A DNA stretch of 49,945 nt from Bradyrhizobium genomosp. I (2014) (lineage in GTDB: Bacteria > Pseudomonadota > Alphaproteobacteria > Rhizobiales > Xanthobacteraceae), in contig NZ_AJQE01000066.1 of assembly GCF_000261685.1 (NCBI RefSeq), forward strand, positions 1-49,945. The letters run 5' to 3'. Position numbers and translations under genes: made by a program. Below, in pieces: positions 8,641 through 17,825 of the stretch. The notes beneath the pieces were generated by a model. The model was not told the DNA's origin. It made no database searches and saw only the letters and a program-made list of their open reading frames with translations. Each line of letters starts with the position of its first letter. The first letter of the stretch is position 1.

Positions 8641-8774
8641 CACGACGAAGAGGAGATTGTTCTCCGGCGGAAATTTTTTTGGTGCGGATTAGCGAGCGGC
8701 CTCTTGCAATCTGGAAGTTGCAGGAGGAACAATATGCGGACTGAGAGGTTCGTTGCTGGCGCGAGGGAATTGAC

Positions 8775-8978
8775 ATGCGGCGGCTGGCTAGCCTGGTTCG
8801 ACGGTTCTTTGGTCCGCGACTGCGGCTCAAGGTCGATGATGATCCAAGTCTTCCTTTCACACCCGAAGAGTTCGGCCGGCTGATTCGCAGCGGTCGGCAC
8901 GAGGACATGAAGCTGCTGGCCGAAGGGCTGGCCTGCCGCTCCATCCCGCGCCGCGCCAGCTATCGCGCTACTCATTAG
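8775..8978 (+). CDS. small hypothetical protein
   Basis: A 67-residue basic protein. It has an Arg-rich N-terminus (RRLASLVRRFFG), then LPFTPEEFGRLIRSG and a short Arg-rich tail. No family recognised. Codon use is consistent with the neighbourhood and the frame lies in a gap otherwise without a gene, but the ribosome binding site is weak. Confidence 0.4.
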   Translation: MRRLASLVRRFFGPRLRLKVDDDPSLPFTPEEFGRLIRSGRHEDMKLLAEGLACRSIPRRASYRATH

Positions 8979-9005
8979 GCCGCGTTCGATACGGGTCCGC
9001 CGCGC

Positions 9006-10127
9006 TCACCGCGTGAGCGCGACCTGCCTGAATGAGTTGACCAGCGCCTTTTCCAGCTTACCATTCATCCCGCATAGAATGTTGTAGGCCTCCGCGCGCG
9101 GCATGGTCGGCTTGTAGTGCCGGTGCTCGATCAGCGCTGCGAAGATGTCCGAGATCGTTAGAATCCGCACGATATCGCCAATGCTCTCGGCGCAGAGCGC
9201 ATCGGGATAGCCGCTCCCGTCGAGGTACTCGTGATGATGGCGAACGGCATCGAGTATCTCCGGCGAGATGCCGTCATGCCCCTTGAGAAACTCGTAGCCG
9301 GTGGCCGGATGCGTTTCGATCAGCGCGCGTTCCGCGGCATCGAGGCGGCCCGGCTTGTCGAGGATGGCGAGTGGAATCTGCGCCTTGCCGATGTCGTGGA
9401 ACATGGCGGCCGAGTAGAGACGTTCCAGGTCGGCCCTGCCGACGCCGAGGCTCAGTCCGAAGTCGATGGCGACGCCGGTCACGAGCAGACAGTGCTGATA
9501 GGTTCCTTCGTGATGGCGCCGCACCGTCATGAGCCACTCCGTCAGGCCATGCTGGCTGATACGATCGGCGATCTGGCGACCGGCTTCCCTGGTGCCGTCG
9601 ACGTCGAGCGGTTGGCCCAGAGTCGCAGCCGTGAACATCGATGCGATGGCGGTCGCCGCAGTCTCGATGGCGTTGTCCGGTTGCAGTGTGTCGCGCGAGG
9701 AGGCGGATGCCCGATCGGCCGGATCGGTCAGCGCCGCCAGCAGTCTGGTCCGGCTGACCGTGCCGGGAAGGACCAGCGTGGCCCCGAGCGCGTAAGCCTG
9801 CGAAATGCAGACGTGGGAGGTGTGCTCGAGCAGGAAGATGCGCTTCCTGGCCTTGGCCAGCTTGCCGGCCCGCTTCTTGATCGCGGCGATATTATCGACG
9901 TCGCGCAGCTCCGCGCGGATGACGATGGCGGCCGGCGTCTGCGACAGCCTGGAATCGGCATCGAGTCGTTCGCCTGCAATGGTGAATTTCTCTTCGAGGA
10001 TCGAGCAGATGCCCGAGAGCTTGTCGGACGTGTCGGCCAGCACATGCAGCAAGGGGCGGGCCGTTCCCGTCTCTGGGATGCCGCCGTCACCACTGACGGG
10101 ACCGGATCTGGTTCGCGCGTGCTGCAC
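9006..10127 (-). CDS. HD-GYP domain protein with degenerate receiver-like N-terminus
   Basis: A 373-residue protein. The C-terminal half is an HD-GYP domain: FHDIGK, then HPATGYEFL, HHEYLDGSGYP and ISDIFAAL, with the metal ligands and the GYP signature present, so cyclic-di-GMP phosphodiesterase activity is plausible. The N-terminal ~110 residues look like a CheY-like receiver, but where a phospho-acceptor Asp is expected the strand reads IVIRAEL, so it may be a pseudo-receiver. The long frame reaches a TTG at 10250 inside the PilZ gene; I prefer GTG 10127, preceded by AGG at 7-base spacing. Third gene of a DUF2336-PilZ-HD-GYP operon. Confidence 0.88.
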   Translation of the reverse strand: MQHARTRSGPVSGDGGIPETGTARPLLHVLADTSDKLSGICSILEEKFTIAGERLDADSRLSQTPAAIVIRAELRDVDNIAAIKKRAGKLAKARKRIFLLEHTSHVCISQAYALGATLVLPGTVSRTRLLAALTDPADRASASSRDTLQPDNAIETAATAIASMFTAATLGQPLDVDGTREAGRQIADRISQHGLTEWLMTVRRHHEGTYQHCLLVTGVAIDFGLSLGVGRADLERLYSAAMFHDIGKAQIPLAILDKPGRLDAAERALIETHPATGYEFLKGHDGISPEILDAVRHHHEYLDGSGYPDALCAESIGDIVRILTISDIFAALIEHRHYKPTMPRAEAYNILCGMNGKLEKALVNSFRQVALTR

Positions 10128-10185
10128 GGTCTGACCTACGCCTTGCGACTGTATGGATGTCAAACAGTAGGTGGAGTGTTCGAAT

Positions 10186-10515
10186 CTATTTGCTCTGAAC
10201 CGCGTTCTGCGCAGGCGCTGGTGCACCCGCAGCCTTCTTCTTGCTGTCAACGGTAATGAAATGGATGCCGGCCGTGGTGCCGTCGATCCAGACCAGTTCG
10301 CAGCGCCGGTAGGCGAGGCCGGTTGACGACAGCAGCATGAAGAACTCCTTGGCCTGGAGTACGTCGAGCGTGCCCTCGACCTCGATCTTGGCGCCGCTTT
10401 GCGACACGTCCAGCAGTACGCAGCGGCGCCGCCAGGTGCCGTCCGATCCCATGAGATTGACCGGCTGCCTGTGGTCCATTTTCACGCGGGATGCTTTACG
10501 ACCGTCGAATCTCAT
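10186..10515 (-). CDS. PilZ domain protein
   Basis: A 109-residue single-domain protein with the PilZ cyclic-di-GMP binding motifs: RKASR near the N-terminus (RxxxR) and DVSQSG about 30 residues later (D/NxSxxG). Family members bind c-di-GMP and act as effectors for motility, polysaccharide or cell-cycle outputs. Its ATG overlaps the stop of the DUF2336 gene by 4 bases, implying translational coupling. A Lys/Ala-rich tail follows the domain. Confidence 0.9.
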   Translation of the reverse strand: MRFDGRKASRVKMDHRQPVNLMGSDGTWRRRCVLLDVSQSGAKIEVEGTLDVLQAKEFFMLLSSTGLAYRRCELVWIDGTTAGIHFITVDSKKKAAGAPAPAQNAVQSK

Positions 10516-11621
10516 CGGCTAATCCCCATCCTTGCGCCGCGATGTTCCCGACTGCTGTCCTTGGCGTTTGCGGCAATTTCTCCCCAACGCACCGTCCACT
10601 GGCTGGTTGACAGCAGCAGCGTCTCGAAAATGTGCTGCGCGCGTTCGCGCTCGGCGAAGGAAAGCCTCGTGCCGCAGCGGTTGCTCAGGATGGCCAACGT
10701 GGTCTGCCAGTTCAGCCGTGAGGCACGGCAGGCCATGACGAGACCCTCGCAATCGTCGTCGGTCATGACATGCTCGACGATCTCGATGGGAGCCCCCGAA
10801 AGCACCGATAGCGCCGTGACAAGATTGGCGGTCTCGCCGCGGATGGCGAAGCGGTTCACCGTGGAGTCGTTCAGCTTGCCGATGCGGTTGAGCGCGACGA
10901 TCTCCGGCCGCGCGCTTGCATAGGCGGCCGCGCAGGGCAGCTTGGGGACCGTCGGCGCGGCCGTTACGGCTTGAATCGAGACGGTAGCATTCGCCCCTGT
11001 GCCGGATTTCGGAGCCGGCGCGGCCGACAGCAACTCCCGCATGACCCTGTCCGGCGTGTCCGGCCTGAGCGCCAGCGCCTTCGTGAGTTCATCGTCGGCC
11101 AGGCATTTCTCGACGAGCGCGACGTAGGCGGCATCGGAGAATCGGGCATCCATATTGCCGACCAGCGCAATGCAGACGCTGCGAGCGCCGCGCTGGATCA
11201 GCGTCTCGATCACCGGCGGATCGATCCGCGCGCGGGCGGCGATGGCGCGTTGCTGCCGTTCGCCGCCCGAGGCCGCGATCGAGCTGAGATCGGCCGTGGA
11301 CAGTGACTGCGATCTCAGCAAGACAGGGCACGCCACCTCCGGGGCGTGGTGCGAGGCGAGACGTCGCACGGTCTTCGGCGGAGCCAGCTCGAGCTCCGCG
11401 AGTGCCTTGCTGAGATCAATCAGCGCACCGGCCTCGACCCGCTCTGTCAATCGCAGCAGAACACGGTCGGCCACATGAGTGAGCAATTCCTGAGGCCGGT
11501 CGCGGCTGCTGGTGAGCAGCTGCAAAATGCCGGAGAGGATGCGAGCGCAGCGGTCCAGCGGACACGTTGCGACCGCGTCTTCCAATTCGACCAGAATATC
11601 GGCAGGCGAATTTGCCATCAT
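10512..11621 (-). CDS. DUF2336 domain protein
   Basis: A 369-residue, Leu/Ala-rich, helical cytosolic protein recognised as DUF2336, a family of unknown function largely confined to alphaproteobacteria. The helical repeats (AARARIDPPVIETLI, DTPDRVMRELL, RIGKLNDSTVNRFA) suggest a HEAT-like array. Two adjacent ATGs (11621, 11618) are possible starts. It is the first gene of an operon with PilZ and HD-GYP proteins, so a role in c-di-GMP signalling is inferred from context only. Confidence 0.85.
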   Translation of the reverse strand: MMANSPADILVELEDAVATCPLDRCARILSGILQLLTSSRDRPQELLTHVADRVLLRLTERVEAGALIDLSKALAELELAPPKTVRRLASHHAPEVACPVLLRSQSLSTADLSSIAASGGERQQRAIAARARIDPPVIETLIQRGARSVCIALVGNMDARFSDAAYVALVEKCLADDELTKALALRPDTPDRVMRELLSAAPAPKSGTGANATVSIQAVTAAPTVPKLPCAAAYASARPEIVALNRIGKLNDSTVNRFAIRGETANLVTALSVLSGAPIEIVEHVMTDDDCEGLVMACRASRLNWQTTLAILSNRCGTRLSFAERERAQHIFETLLLSTSQWTVRWGEIAANAKDSSREHRGARMGISR

Positions 11622-11691
11622 GGCAGGAGCCTGAAATGAAATAACTTGACGATTTAACGCGCATTATTGCATCTCGAAGGAGTTAATTTTT

Positions 11692-11704
11692 AATTTTGAA
11701 AATT
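11692..11704. promoter_or_regulatory. AT-rich palindrome in the divergent DUF2336/AraC intergenic region
   Basis: AATTTT-G-AAAATT, perfect 6-bp arms, in an AT-rich patch (11640-11720) between divergently transcribed genes. A regulator site is possible; nothing else supports it. Confidence 0.2.
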
Positions 11705-11720
11705 GAATTTCAGGGTATTA

Positions 11721-11933
11721 ATGCACCTCCAGGATTCGGGAAAAGCTATCGAAATTTGGCAGGGCCCGACGTCCCGGCTTGTCCTTTCAGCTCGATCCCT
11801 CCCAACTGATCGGGACACGTCAGGATTGATTCTTCAGATCCGACGGGAAAGCAAAGGGCGAAGCGAATCGGCACCATTGCCGGATGCGCGTCGGTTGCGA
11901 CGCTGGGTTTCTTATTTCCATGAACAGCATTGA
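11721..11933 (+). CDS. possible small hypothetical protein upstream of AraC-type regulator
   Basis: A 70-residue frame (ATG 11721) ends at TGA 11931-11933, overlapping the start of the AraC-type gene. No recognisable domain. A weak AGGG lies upstream. It could be a leader peptide coupled to the regulator or chance. Confidence 0.25.
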   Translation: MHLQDSGKAIEIWQGPTSRLVLSARSLPTDRDTSGLILQIRRESKGRSESAPLPDARRLRRWVSYFHEQH

Positions 11934-12867
11934 TGATGTGCCTGGGTCGGCACTCAGGACATTTCGCTTTTCAGATGTCGACGAATTTCGAAGCGCCATA
12001 CGCGGGCTGAATTTCGAGTTCACGCCCCTCGTACGGAAGATTTCGGCTGAGCAGACGATCCTGTCGTTGCCCGGCTGCGAGGTGAATTCGACGCGGGCGT
12101 TTCCCCGGGTCGTTGATGCGCAGCTCATCGGGAATTGCACGGCGATCGGCTTCACGATGGACGACCTCAACGTCCCCATTCGCTTCAATGGCTCGCAACG
12201 TGCTCGTCCGGTCGTGGTCATTGGCGGCGGCGGCGCGGCCTACACCGCCATCGAGGAGGTGCAGCGGCACATCGCCTCAGTGGTGTTCAGCCCGGAGGTG
12301 AGGGATCGTGGCTGGCCGCCTACGCTCTCGAGCTTCAAGATCTTCGAGATCTCCGCGGCGGGCTTGCACCGGCTGCGCACCGTGGTTCGTGAGGTGCTGG
12401 CCGAGGCGTCCGACCCGGTCGAGGCACCGGAGCTGTCATTGAAGGGCGCAGCGATGAAGGAGTCCCTGCTCGGAGCCGTTGATGACGCCTTCGAAAGCGT
12501 CGTTTCGGCCCGCTGGACCCTGCGCGCCAACGACGGACGGAGTTTCAGGATATTCCAGGATATCCGCGCGCTACTCTCCGACGACCTGTCGCAGCCGATC
12601 TACAGCGATGATATCGCGCGCAAGCTCGGGCTGTCCGTTCGCACCATGCATGACGTCGTCCGGCGCTATCGGGGCATGAGCCTGCACCGCTATTTGCGCC
12701 TGCGCCGGCTGTGGCTGGTGCGCCGGCGGCTTCTGGCCGGGGCCGAGAGCGTCAAGGCGGTCGCGCTGGCGTTCGGCTTCTGGCATCTCAGCGATTTCTC
12801 CAAAAGCTACCGCGAGCAGTTCGGCGAATCGCCGTCGCAAACCCTGGAGCGCGGTCGCGGACGATAG
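11920..12867 (+). CDS. AraC family transcriptional regulator
   Basis: A 315-residue protein. The last ~100 residues form two helix-turn-helix motifs of AraC type (ARKLGLSVRTMHDVVRRY and, in the second, FGFWHLSDFSKSYREQFGESP). The N-terminal ~200 residues resemble the AraC-type ligand-binding domain of the group with a FSTRDVDEF-like start. ATG 11920 is preferred because homologous proteins start shortly before FRFSDVDEF; ATG 11884 would add 12 residues. No convincing Shine-Dalgarno for either. Target genes unknown; it is divergent from the DUF2336 operon. Confidence 0.88.
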   Translation: MNSIDDVPGSALRTFRFSDVDEFRSAIRGLNFEFTPLVRKISAEQTILSLPGCEVNSTRAFPRVVDAQLIGNCTAIGFTMDDLNVPIRFNGSQRARPVVVIGGGGAAYTAIEEVQRHIASVVFSPEVRDRGWPPTLSSFKIFEISAAGLHRLRTVVREVLAEASDPVEAPELSLKGAAMKESLLGAVDDAFESVVSARWTLRANDGRSFRIFQDIRALLSDDLSQPIYSDDIARKLGLSVRTMHDVVRRYRGMSLHRYLRLRRLWLVRRRLLAGAESVKAVALAFGFWHLSDFSKSYREQFGESPSQTLERGRGR

Positions 12868-12917
12868 TTCGACAAATCGAGTAGGGACGGACGCCGGTTT
12901 CGTGCTACCGTTCGGCC

Positions 12918-13508
12918 ATGAGCAATCGCATTCTCGTTCTCTACGGTTCCTACCGTTCCGACCGCATGGGCATCCGCCTTGCGAATTTCGTCATCAACCG
13001 GCTGCGCGGCCGCGGCGAGGACGTCGAATTCATCGACGCCAAGGCGATCGGCCTGCCGATGCTCGACCGCATGTACAAGGAATATCCCAAGGGCTCGGCG
13101 CCCGATGCGCTGGAGAAGCTGGCCGGACAGATCCGCGACGCCGACGGATTCGTCTTCGTCACCGGCGAGTACAATTGGGGCATCCAGCCCGGCCTGAAGA
13201 ATCTCACAGACCATTTCCTCGAAGAGTGGTTCTGGCGACCGGCCGCGATCGTGAGCTATTCCGCCGGTCGGCTGTCCGGCGCGCGCGCCGCGACGGCCTG
13301 GCACGGCACGCTGTCGGAGATGGGCATGGTGGTGGTGTCGAGCACCATCGGGGTCGGCCCGATCGCGCAGACATTGTCGGCGGACGCAGAGCCGATCGGC
13401 GAGGGCGGCAAGGCCTTGGAGCGCGCGTTCCCGCGCTTTGCCGACGATCTCTTGTGGTGGATCGAGGCGGCGAAAGCGCAGCGGGCACGGAAGGCGCCGC
13501 CTTACTAA
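12918..13508 (+). CDS. NADPH-dependent FMN reductase
   Basis: A 196-residue flavodoxin-like protein: N-terminal LVLYGSYRSDRMG is the FMN phosphate-binding loop, and GEYNWGIQPGLKNLTDH is the second FMN contact typical of the NADPH-dependent FMN reductase family (chromate and quinone reductase-like). Soluble and cytosolic. The stop codon TAA (13506-13508) overlaps the first arm of the palindromic repeat that follows. Confidence 0.9.
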   Translation: MSNRILVLYGSYRSDRMGIRLANFVINRLRGRGEDVEFIDAKAIGLPMLDRMYKEYPKGSAPDALEKLAGQIRDADGFVFVTGEYNWGIQPGLKNLTDHFLEEWFWRPAAIVSYSAGRLSGARAATAWHGTLSEMGMVVVSSTIGVGPIAQTLSADAEPIGEGGKALERAFPRFADDLLWWIEAAKAQRARKAPPY

Positions 13509-13604
13509 AGCGCGATGGGACTAGGATGAACCGTCATCGCGCTTTAGGTTGTTGTTTAAGCATGATCTTTTCGGAAAACCGCTGCGCACTTTTCCGGATC
13601 ATGC
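13507..13604. repeat. double-palindrome intergenic repeat of Bradyrhizobium type
   Basis: Two stem-loops in tandem. The first has arms AAAGCGCGATG (13507-13517) and CATCGCGCTTT (13535-13545). The second has outer arms GCATGATC (13560-13567) and GATCATGC (13597-13604) with an inner CGGAAAA/TTTTCCG stem. From memory, very similar sequences are dispersed in many copies between genes of Bradyrhizobium and relatives. It overlaps the stop of the FMN reductase gene and abuts the chemotaxis gene stop, so it may also serve as a bidirectional terminator. Confidence 0.7.
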
Positions 13605-13605
13605 C

Positions 13606-15687
13606 TTAAGCGGCCCTGACCTCGCCGAGGAAGCGGTCGAACTGTCCGGCGAGATCGCGTGACTGCGACGAGAGCTGCTCGGCGGCGCCCAGCACTTCCC
13701 TCGCGGCGGCTCCCGTGTCGTCGGCGGCACGTTGCACGCCGGAGATGTTGCTGTTGACCTCCTGGGTGCCGCGCGCGGCCTCCTGGACGCTGCGGGCGAT
13801 CTCCTTGGTGGCTGAGCCCTGTTCCTCGATCGCGGCGGCGATCGCGGTGCCGATCTGGTCGATCTCGGCGATGACGTCGGCGACGTTGCGGATCGCGGCC
13901 ACGGTCTCGTCGCTCGCGGTCTGGATCGCCGTGATCTGCTCGGAGATCTCGGTGGTGGCTTTGGCGGTCTGGCCGGCCAGCGACTTCACTTCGGAGGCGA
14001 CCACGGCAAAGCCGCGGCCGGCATCGCCGGCACGGGCGGCCTCGATGGTCGCGTTCAGGGCGAGCAGGTTGGTCTGCTCGGCGATGCTCTGGATCAGCGT
14101 GACGACGTCGCCGATCTTCTGGGCGCCCTCGGCAAGCGCACGCGCGGTATCGCCGGTGCGGCGGGCATTGTCGACGGCGCGGGCCGCGATCTCGGTGCTT
14201 TGGGCGACCTGGCGGCCAATCTCGGAGATCGAGGAGGTCAGCTCTTCGGTGGCGCTGGCGACGGTCTGCACGTTGGTCGAGGTCTGTTCGGAGGCGGCGG
14301 CGACCACCGCGGCCTGGCTGTTGGTCTGGGCCGCGGTCGAGGTCATCGACTGCGCGGTGCTTTCCATGGTCGCGGAGGCCTGGGACAGTCCGCCGACCAG
14401 CTCGGTGACCTTGGCCTCGAAGGCGCGGGTGAGCTCGTCGAGCGCCTGCGCGCGGCGCATCTTGCCGTCGTTCTCGGCCTGCTTCTCGGCGGCGAGCCGG
14501 TCAGCCCGGATCATGTTGTCCTTGAAGACCTGAACCGCCGCCGCCATCGCGCCGATCTCATCGGAGCGCTCGGAGCCGGGGATCTCGCCGGCAACGTCAC
14601 CATCGGCAAGCTGTGTCATGCGCGCGGTCAGGCCGACGATCGGAGCGCAGACGCGGCGGCGGACCATCACGATCAGGCCGGCGCTGGCGATCAGCACGGC
14701 GAGGAGGCCGCCGAGCGCGATGGTGAAGCTGGTGCGCGCGGCGGAGGAAGCGCCGGCGAGGATTTGCTCGGCGTTGTCATAGAACGCATCGCGAACGCCG
14801 ATGATGGAGCCGAGACCCTTTTGCGACGCCGCGTAATAGGTGTCGACGTCGTGCTCATACTTGCCGCTGACGGCACCGTCCTTGACCATCTTGAGCTCGC
14901 GGCCGAATTCCTCGACGTAGCGCGAATTCATCGTCTCCAGTGCGGCGCCGACATTGGCGGGCGTCGCCGGATTGCCGCGCAGCTCCATCAGCGCCATCAC
15001 GATCTGGTCGCTGCGGCCCTGCATGCGGGCGACGTCGGCCTTCTCGGCGTCGGTTGCGACCTTCTTGCCGCCGACGAGGTTCTTGTGCACGCTGGCATTG
15101 AGGCCGCCGATGTCGCGCAGCGTCATGGCGATGTTGGCGTAATTGGCCTGGCGGTAGGCATCGCCATTGAGAAGCGCCATGCGGCGAACCTGCTCGTTCA
15201 GCAGCGCCGTGACGTCGGCGTTGAGCACGGCATTGTCGGCGACGACCTTGCGGGCCGCGTCCTTGCGCGCGTCCGCAGGCCCCGCGATTGCCTTGTCGAT
15301 CGCGTCGCGTAGTCCGGTGAACTTCGCATTGATGCCATCGATGCTGCTGCCGATCGTGTTGCCGTCGTCGAGCGAGCCGGGCAGTTCCTTGCGCAGCGCA
15401 TTCATCCGCTGGCGCGCGCCGTCGGTCGACTTGCGCAGCCTGTCCTGCTGGGCGAGCTGGGCCGGGTCGACGGTGGCGGGGCCATAGAGGATGTTGGTGG
15501 AAAAGCCCCGCTCGGGATTGAGGTAACGCGGAATGTCGCTGACGGCGCGGACAATGGCCAGCCGGCCCTCGGCTTCGCTGATCCGTTCGATCGTCTGGTA
15601 CTTGGTCACGGCAACGTAGACGGCGAGGCCGCCGCCGACGGTCGAGAGCGAGACGATGGCGCTGGTCAGGAGCGTACCGATTTTCAT
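13606..15687 (-). CDS. methyl-accepting chemotaxis protein
   Basis: A 693-residue transducer: N-terminal membrane helix (about residues 5-27), a ~290-residue helical periplasmic sensor, a second helix (about 317-340), a HAMP domain (about 341-395) and a cytoplasmic signalling domain (about 430-690). The hairpin tip around [20 protein letters not shown] is the CheA/CheW contact region. The ligand is unknown. ATG 15687 (MKIGTLL) starts directly before the first membrane helix and has GGA upstream; the frame extends to 15858 without signal-like sequence. No che genes are nearby. Confidence 0.93.
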   Translation of the reverse strand: MKIGTLLTSAIVSLSTVGGGLAVYVAVTKYQTIERISEAEGRLAIVRAVSDIPRYLNPERGFSTNILYGPATVDPAQLAQQDRLRKSTDGARQRMNALRKELPGSLDDGNTIGSSIDGINAKFTGLRDAIDKAIAGPADARKDAARKVVADNAVLNADVTALLNEQVRRMALLNGDAYRQANYANIAMTLRDIGGLNASVHKNLVGGKKVATDAEKADVARMQGRSDQIVMALMELRGNPATPANVGAALETMNSRYVEEFGRELKMVKDGAVSGKYEHDVDTYYAASQKGLGSIIGVRDAFYDNAEQILAGASSAARTSFTIALGGLLAVLIASAGLIVMVRRRVCAPIVGLTARMTQLADGDVAGEIPGSERSDEIGAMAAAVQVFKDNMIRADRLAAEKQAENDGKMRRAQALDELTRAFEAKVTELVGGLSQASATMESTAQSMTSTAAQTNSQAAVVAAASEQTSTNVQTVASATEELTSSISEIGRQVAQSTEIAARAVDNARRTGDTARALAEGAQKIGDVVTLIQSIAEQTNLLALNATIEAARAGDAGRGFAVVASEVKSLAGQTAKATTEISEQITAIQTASDETVAAIRNVADVIAEIDQIGTAIAAAIEEQGSATKEIARSVQEAARGTQEVNSNISGVQRAADDTGAAAREVLGAAEQLSSQSRDLAGQFDRFLGEVRAA

Positions 15688-15760
15688 GATCTGTCCGGCA
15701 ATGGGCGTGAAAGAGAGTTCAATTTGCACGGAAGATATGGTGCCCGTGTTAATCCTGGGT

Positions 15761-16222
15761 TTACGCTCCCTGGCGGCCAACTCGGCCGGATGCGCGGTCG
15801 AGCCTCGACAGGATCTCCAGCGCGGCGCCGTCGCGTTCGCCCGCAAAATATCGGGCAATCGCCCGATCGAAAACCGGCTCGTCGGACACCGCGCCGAACA
15901 GCGTCATCGACGAATGGAATTTGGCGTCATCCGGTGCGCCGAGGATCGCGTTGATGGTTCGGCCTTCGACGGCGAGCACGAGCCTCGTACATTCGATCAG
16001 GCGCCCCCCGAGCACGGGGTGGGCGAGATAGGCCTCGGCCTCCTCGCGGGACCCGATGGCGTAGCGCTGCGACATGGTGCTGAAGCCGAGGCCTGCGACC
16101 TGCGGGAAGGTGAACCACATCCAGTGAGTCTGCTTTCGGCCCCGGGCCAGCTCGCCCTGAATGTCGCGATAAACGGGGTCCTGGGCGCGGACAAAGCGGT
16201 TGAGATCGAAGGGATCGGTCAT
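15761..16222 (-). CDS. DUF1810 family protein
   Basis: A 153-residue soluble protein with the DUF1810 hallmarks: [10 protein letters not shown] near the start, a Trp-rich HWMWFTFPQ, and S(T)MSQRYAI followed by A(Y)LAHPVLG. Function unknown. AAAGG lies upstream of the ATG. It is head-to-head with the DUF2778 protein. Confidence 0.88.
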   Translation of the reverse strand: MTDPFDLNRFVRAQDPVYRDIQGELARGRKQTHWMWFTFPQVAGLGFSTMSQRYAIGSREEAEAYLAHPVLGGRLIECTRLVLAVEGRTINAILGAPDDAKFHSSMTLFGAVSDEPVFDRAIARYFAGERDGAALEILSRLDRASGRVGRQGA

Positions 16223-16344
16223 TCGATACCTTTAGGAGGCTTGCCGGCCGCGATTATGCCTAACTTTTGGCTCCCAATGTGGTAGCTGGTATAGAGTCTC
16301 CGGGTAGGGGGTGGGTGCCCCCCGGGGGTCGATTTGGGGATCTG

Positions 16345-17379
16345 ATGGTTTCCGACGCAGCACACGCCGAGAGGCTGTTGTCGCGCCGCCGTGTCGGGCG
16401 GGCGGAGCGCGTTTTGCTGTCTCTGGCTGCCGTCGCGCTGGCGCTGGGCGCCGCCGCCTGGGTCGCGGACATCGGGACATCGCATTTGGGCGATTCGTCC
16501 CCGCTGGTCACCGCCTCGCTGCCGCCGGCCAATACCCCTTCCTTTGCCGACCGTTTCGCTTCTGCGTCCGGCAATCCGGCGGCCCGGGAGTTCGGCCTGC
16601 GGACGCTGGAGCGTTCCGCCCTGAATGCGGTCCAGCTCAAGCTCCGCGACGCCAAGGCGATGCTGGCCCAGAAGCTCCAGGGCGACGATTGGCGTTCGAC
16701 CCTGACCGAAGACGACCGGCACGCGGTTGATGAGACGAGGCCCTCGCAACGTGCGGACGCCGTCCCGATGCCGCGCTCGCGCCCGGCGCAGGCGGACTTG
16801 TCCGCCCAGATCGCTTCCAGCCAGGCCTATGCCGAGACCAACCCCAGGGTCGACAACCGCAACTTCTTCGAAAAATTCACCGACAAGATCAGGCTGGCAT
16901 CGCTGACCCCCGGCGACGGCCTGTTCGCCAAGGCGCCCGACCTGGCCGCGCTCGGCTACGATTCGCGGACGGCGGTGTATGACATCTCGGCCAAGGCGGT
17001 CTATTTGCCGAACGGCATGGCGCTGGAGGCCCATTCCGGCATGGGCGCGCTGATGGATGACCCCGACCATGTCGATCAGCGCATGGTTGGCGCGACGCCG
17101 CCGGCGACCTACGACCTCAAGCCGCGCGAAAAGTTGTTCCACGGCGTCCGGGCGCTGCGCATGACGCCGACTGAGGGCACCAGCGCGCTTGGCCGCGTCG
17201 GCCTGCTCACGCACAATTACATGCTCGGGCCGCGCGGCGATTCCAACGGCTGCGTTTCGATCAAGGACTACGATCGCTTCCTCAAGGCCTACGACAATGG
17301 CGAGTTCAACCGCCTGGTCGTAGTGCCGAACCTGCGCGGGGCGGCGACTGCTTCGCAGCGCGCGAGCACCGATTCCTGA
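16345..17379 (+). CDS. DUF2778 (Tlde1-like L,D-transpeptidase fold) membrane-anchored protein
   Basis: A 344-residue protein: cytoplasmic Arg-rich N-terminus, one membrane helix (about residues 25-42), a long low-complexity linker, and a C-terminal domain (about 215-335) with HNYMLGPRGDSNGCVSIKDY. This H...SxGCVS arrangement matches the L,D-transpeptidase-like catalytic motif of DUF2778, the domain also seen in Tlde1-type peptidoglycan-active effectors. Inference: a periplasmic peptidoglycan-modifying enzyme anchored in the inner membrane. ATG 16345 has GGGGA just upstream; an earlier ATG at 16267 adds noncoding-looking sequence. No type VI secretion genes are present, so a housekeeping role is more likely than an effector. 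Confidence 0.82.
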   Translation: MVSDAAHAERLLSRRRVGRAERVLLSLAAVALALGAAAWVADIGTSHLGDSSPLVTASLPPANTPSFADRFASASGNPAAREFGLRTLERSALNAVQLKLRDAKAMLAQKLQGDDWRSTLTEDDRHAVDETRPSQRADAVPMPRSRPAQADLSAQIASSQAYAETNPRVDNRNFFEKFTDKIRLASLTPGDGLFAKAPDLAALGYDSRTAVYDISAKAVYLPNGMALEAHSGMGALMDDPDHVDQRMVGATPPATYDLKPREKLFHGVRALRMTPTEGTSALGRVGLLTHNYMLGPRGDSNGCVSIKDYDRFLKAYDNGEFNRLVVVPNLRGAATASQRASTDS

Positions 17380-17445
17380 CATTTGCCTGCGACGGCGGGG
17401 CTGCCGTTTCCCCTTCGTTAAGCCGTCCTCGTCCAGAAGCAGCCC

Positions 17446-17703
17446 ATGAGTGATCCATCAAGTTCCGAGACCCCGCTGCGCACGACATTCAAGATCAAGC
17501 TGAACGGTGACACGTTGGCGATCGCGACCGTCGGTCAAGCCTATCAATTCCTCACCAACTTCAAGTCGGTCGAGTGGATGGAATTTCGCTCCCTGCACGA
17601 GGACGCCGTCGCGGCTCTGGAAGGCGCCGCCGGTAACGCCATGCTGGCGGTGCAGGCGACCAACGCCGTTCGCGCGCTGTTCGTGAGCGCAAAGCTGCTC
17701 TGA
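17446..17703 (+). CDS. small DUF982-like protein
   Basis: An 85-residue protein without signal or membrane segment. The pattern (a beta-strand start, GQAYQFL, then SLHEDAVAALEG and a helix with NAVRALFVSAKL) resembles DUF982, a small rhizobial family of unknown function. The family assignment is tentative. Confidence 0.65.
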   Translation: MSDPSSSETPLRTTFKIKLNGDTLAIATVGQAYQFLTNFKSVEWMEFRSLHEDAVAALEGAAGNAMLAVQATNAVRALFVSAKLL

Positions 17704-17825
17704 GAGTTCCGTACAGGCCTTCTCCTCGCAACTTGAACTCCGCTATAGGAACGGGCAACGGTCAGCGAAGGCCGTCGCCACAAAGCCCATATGTTTGAAA
17801 CTTACTTCCAGGGAGAGTCCACATC

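Noticed and set aside
16345..17379. Type VI secretion effector (Tlde1-like toxin)
   Set aside because: The domain matches, but there is no immunity gene, no type VI gene, and an N-terminal membrane anchor suggests a resident periplasmic enzyme.
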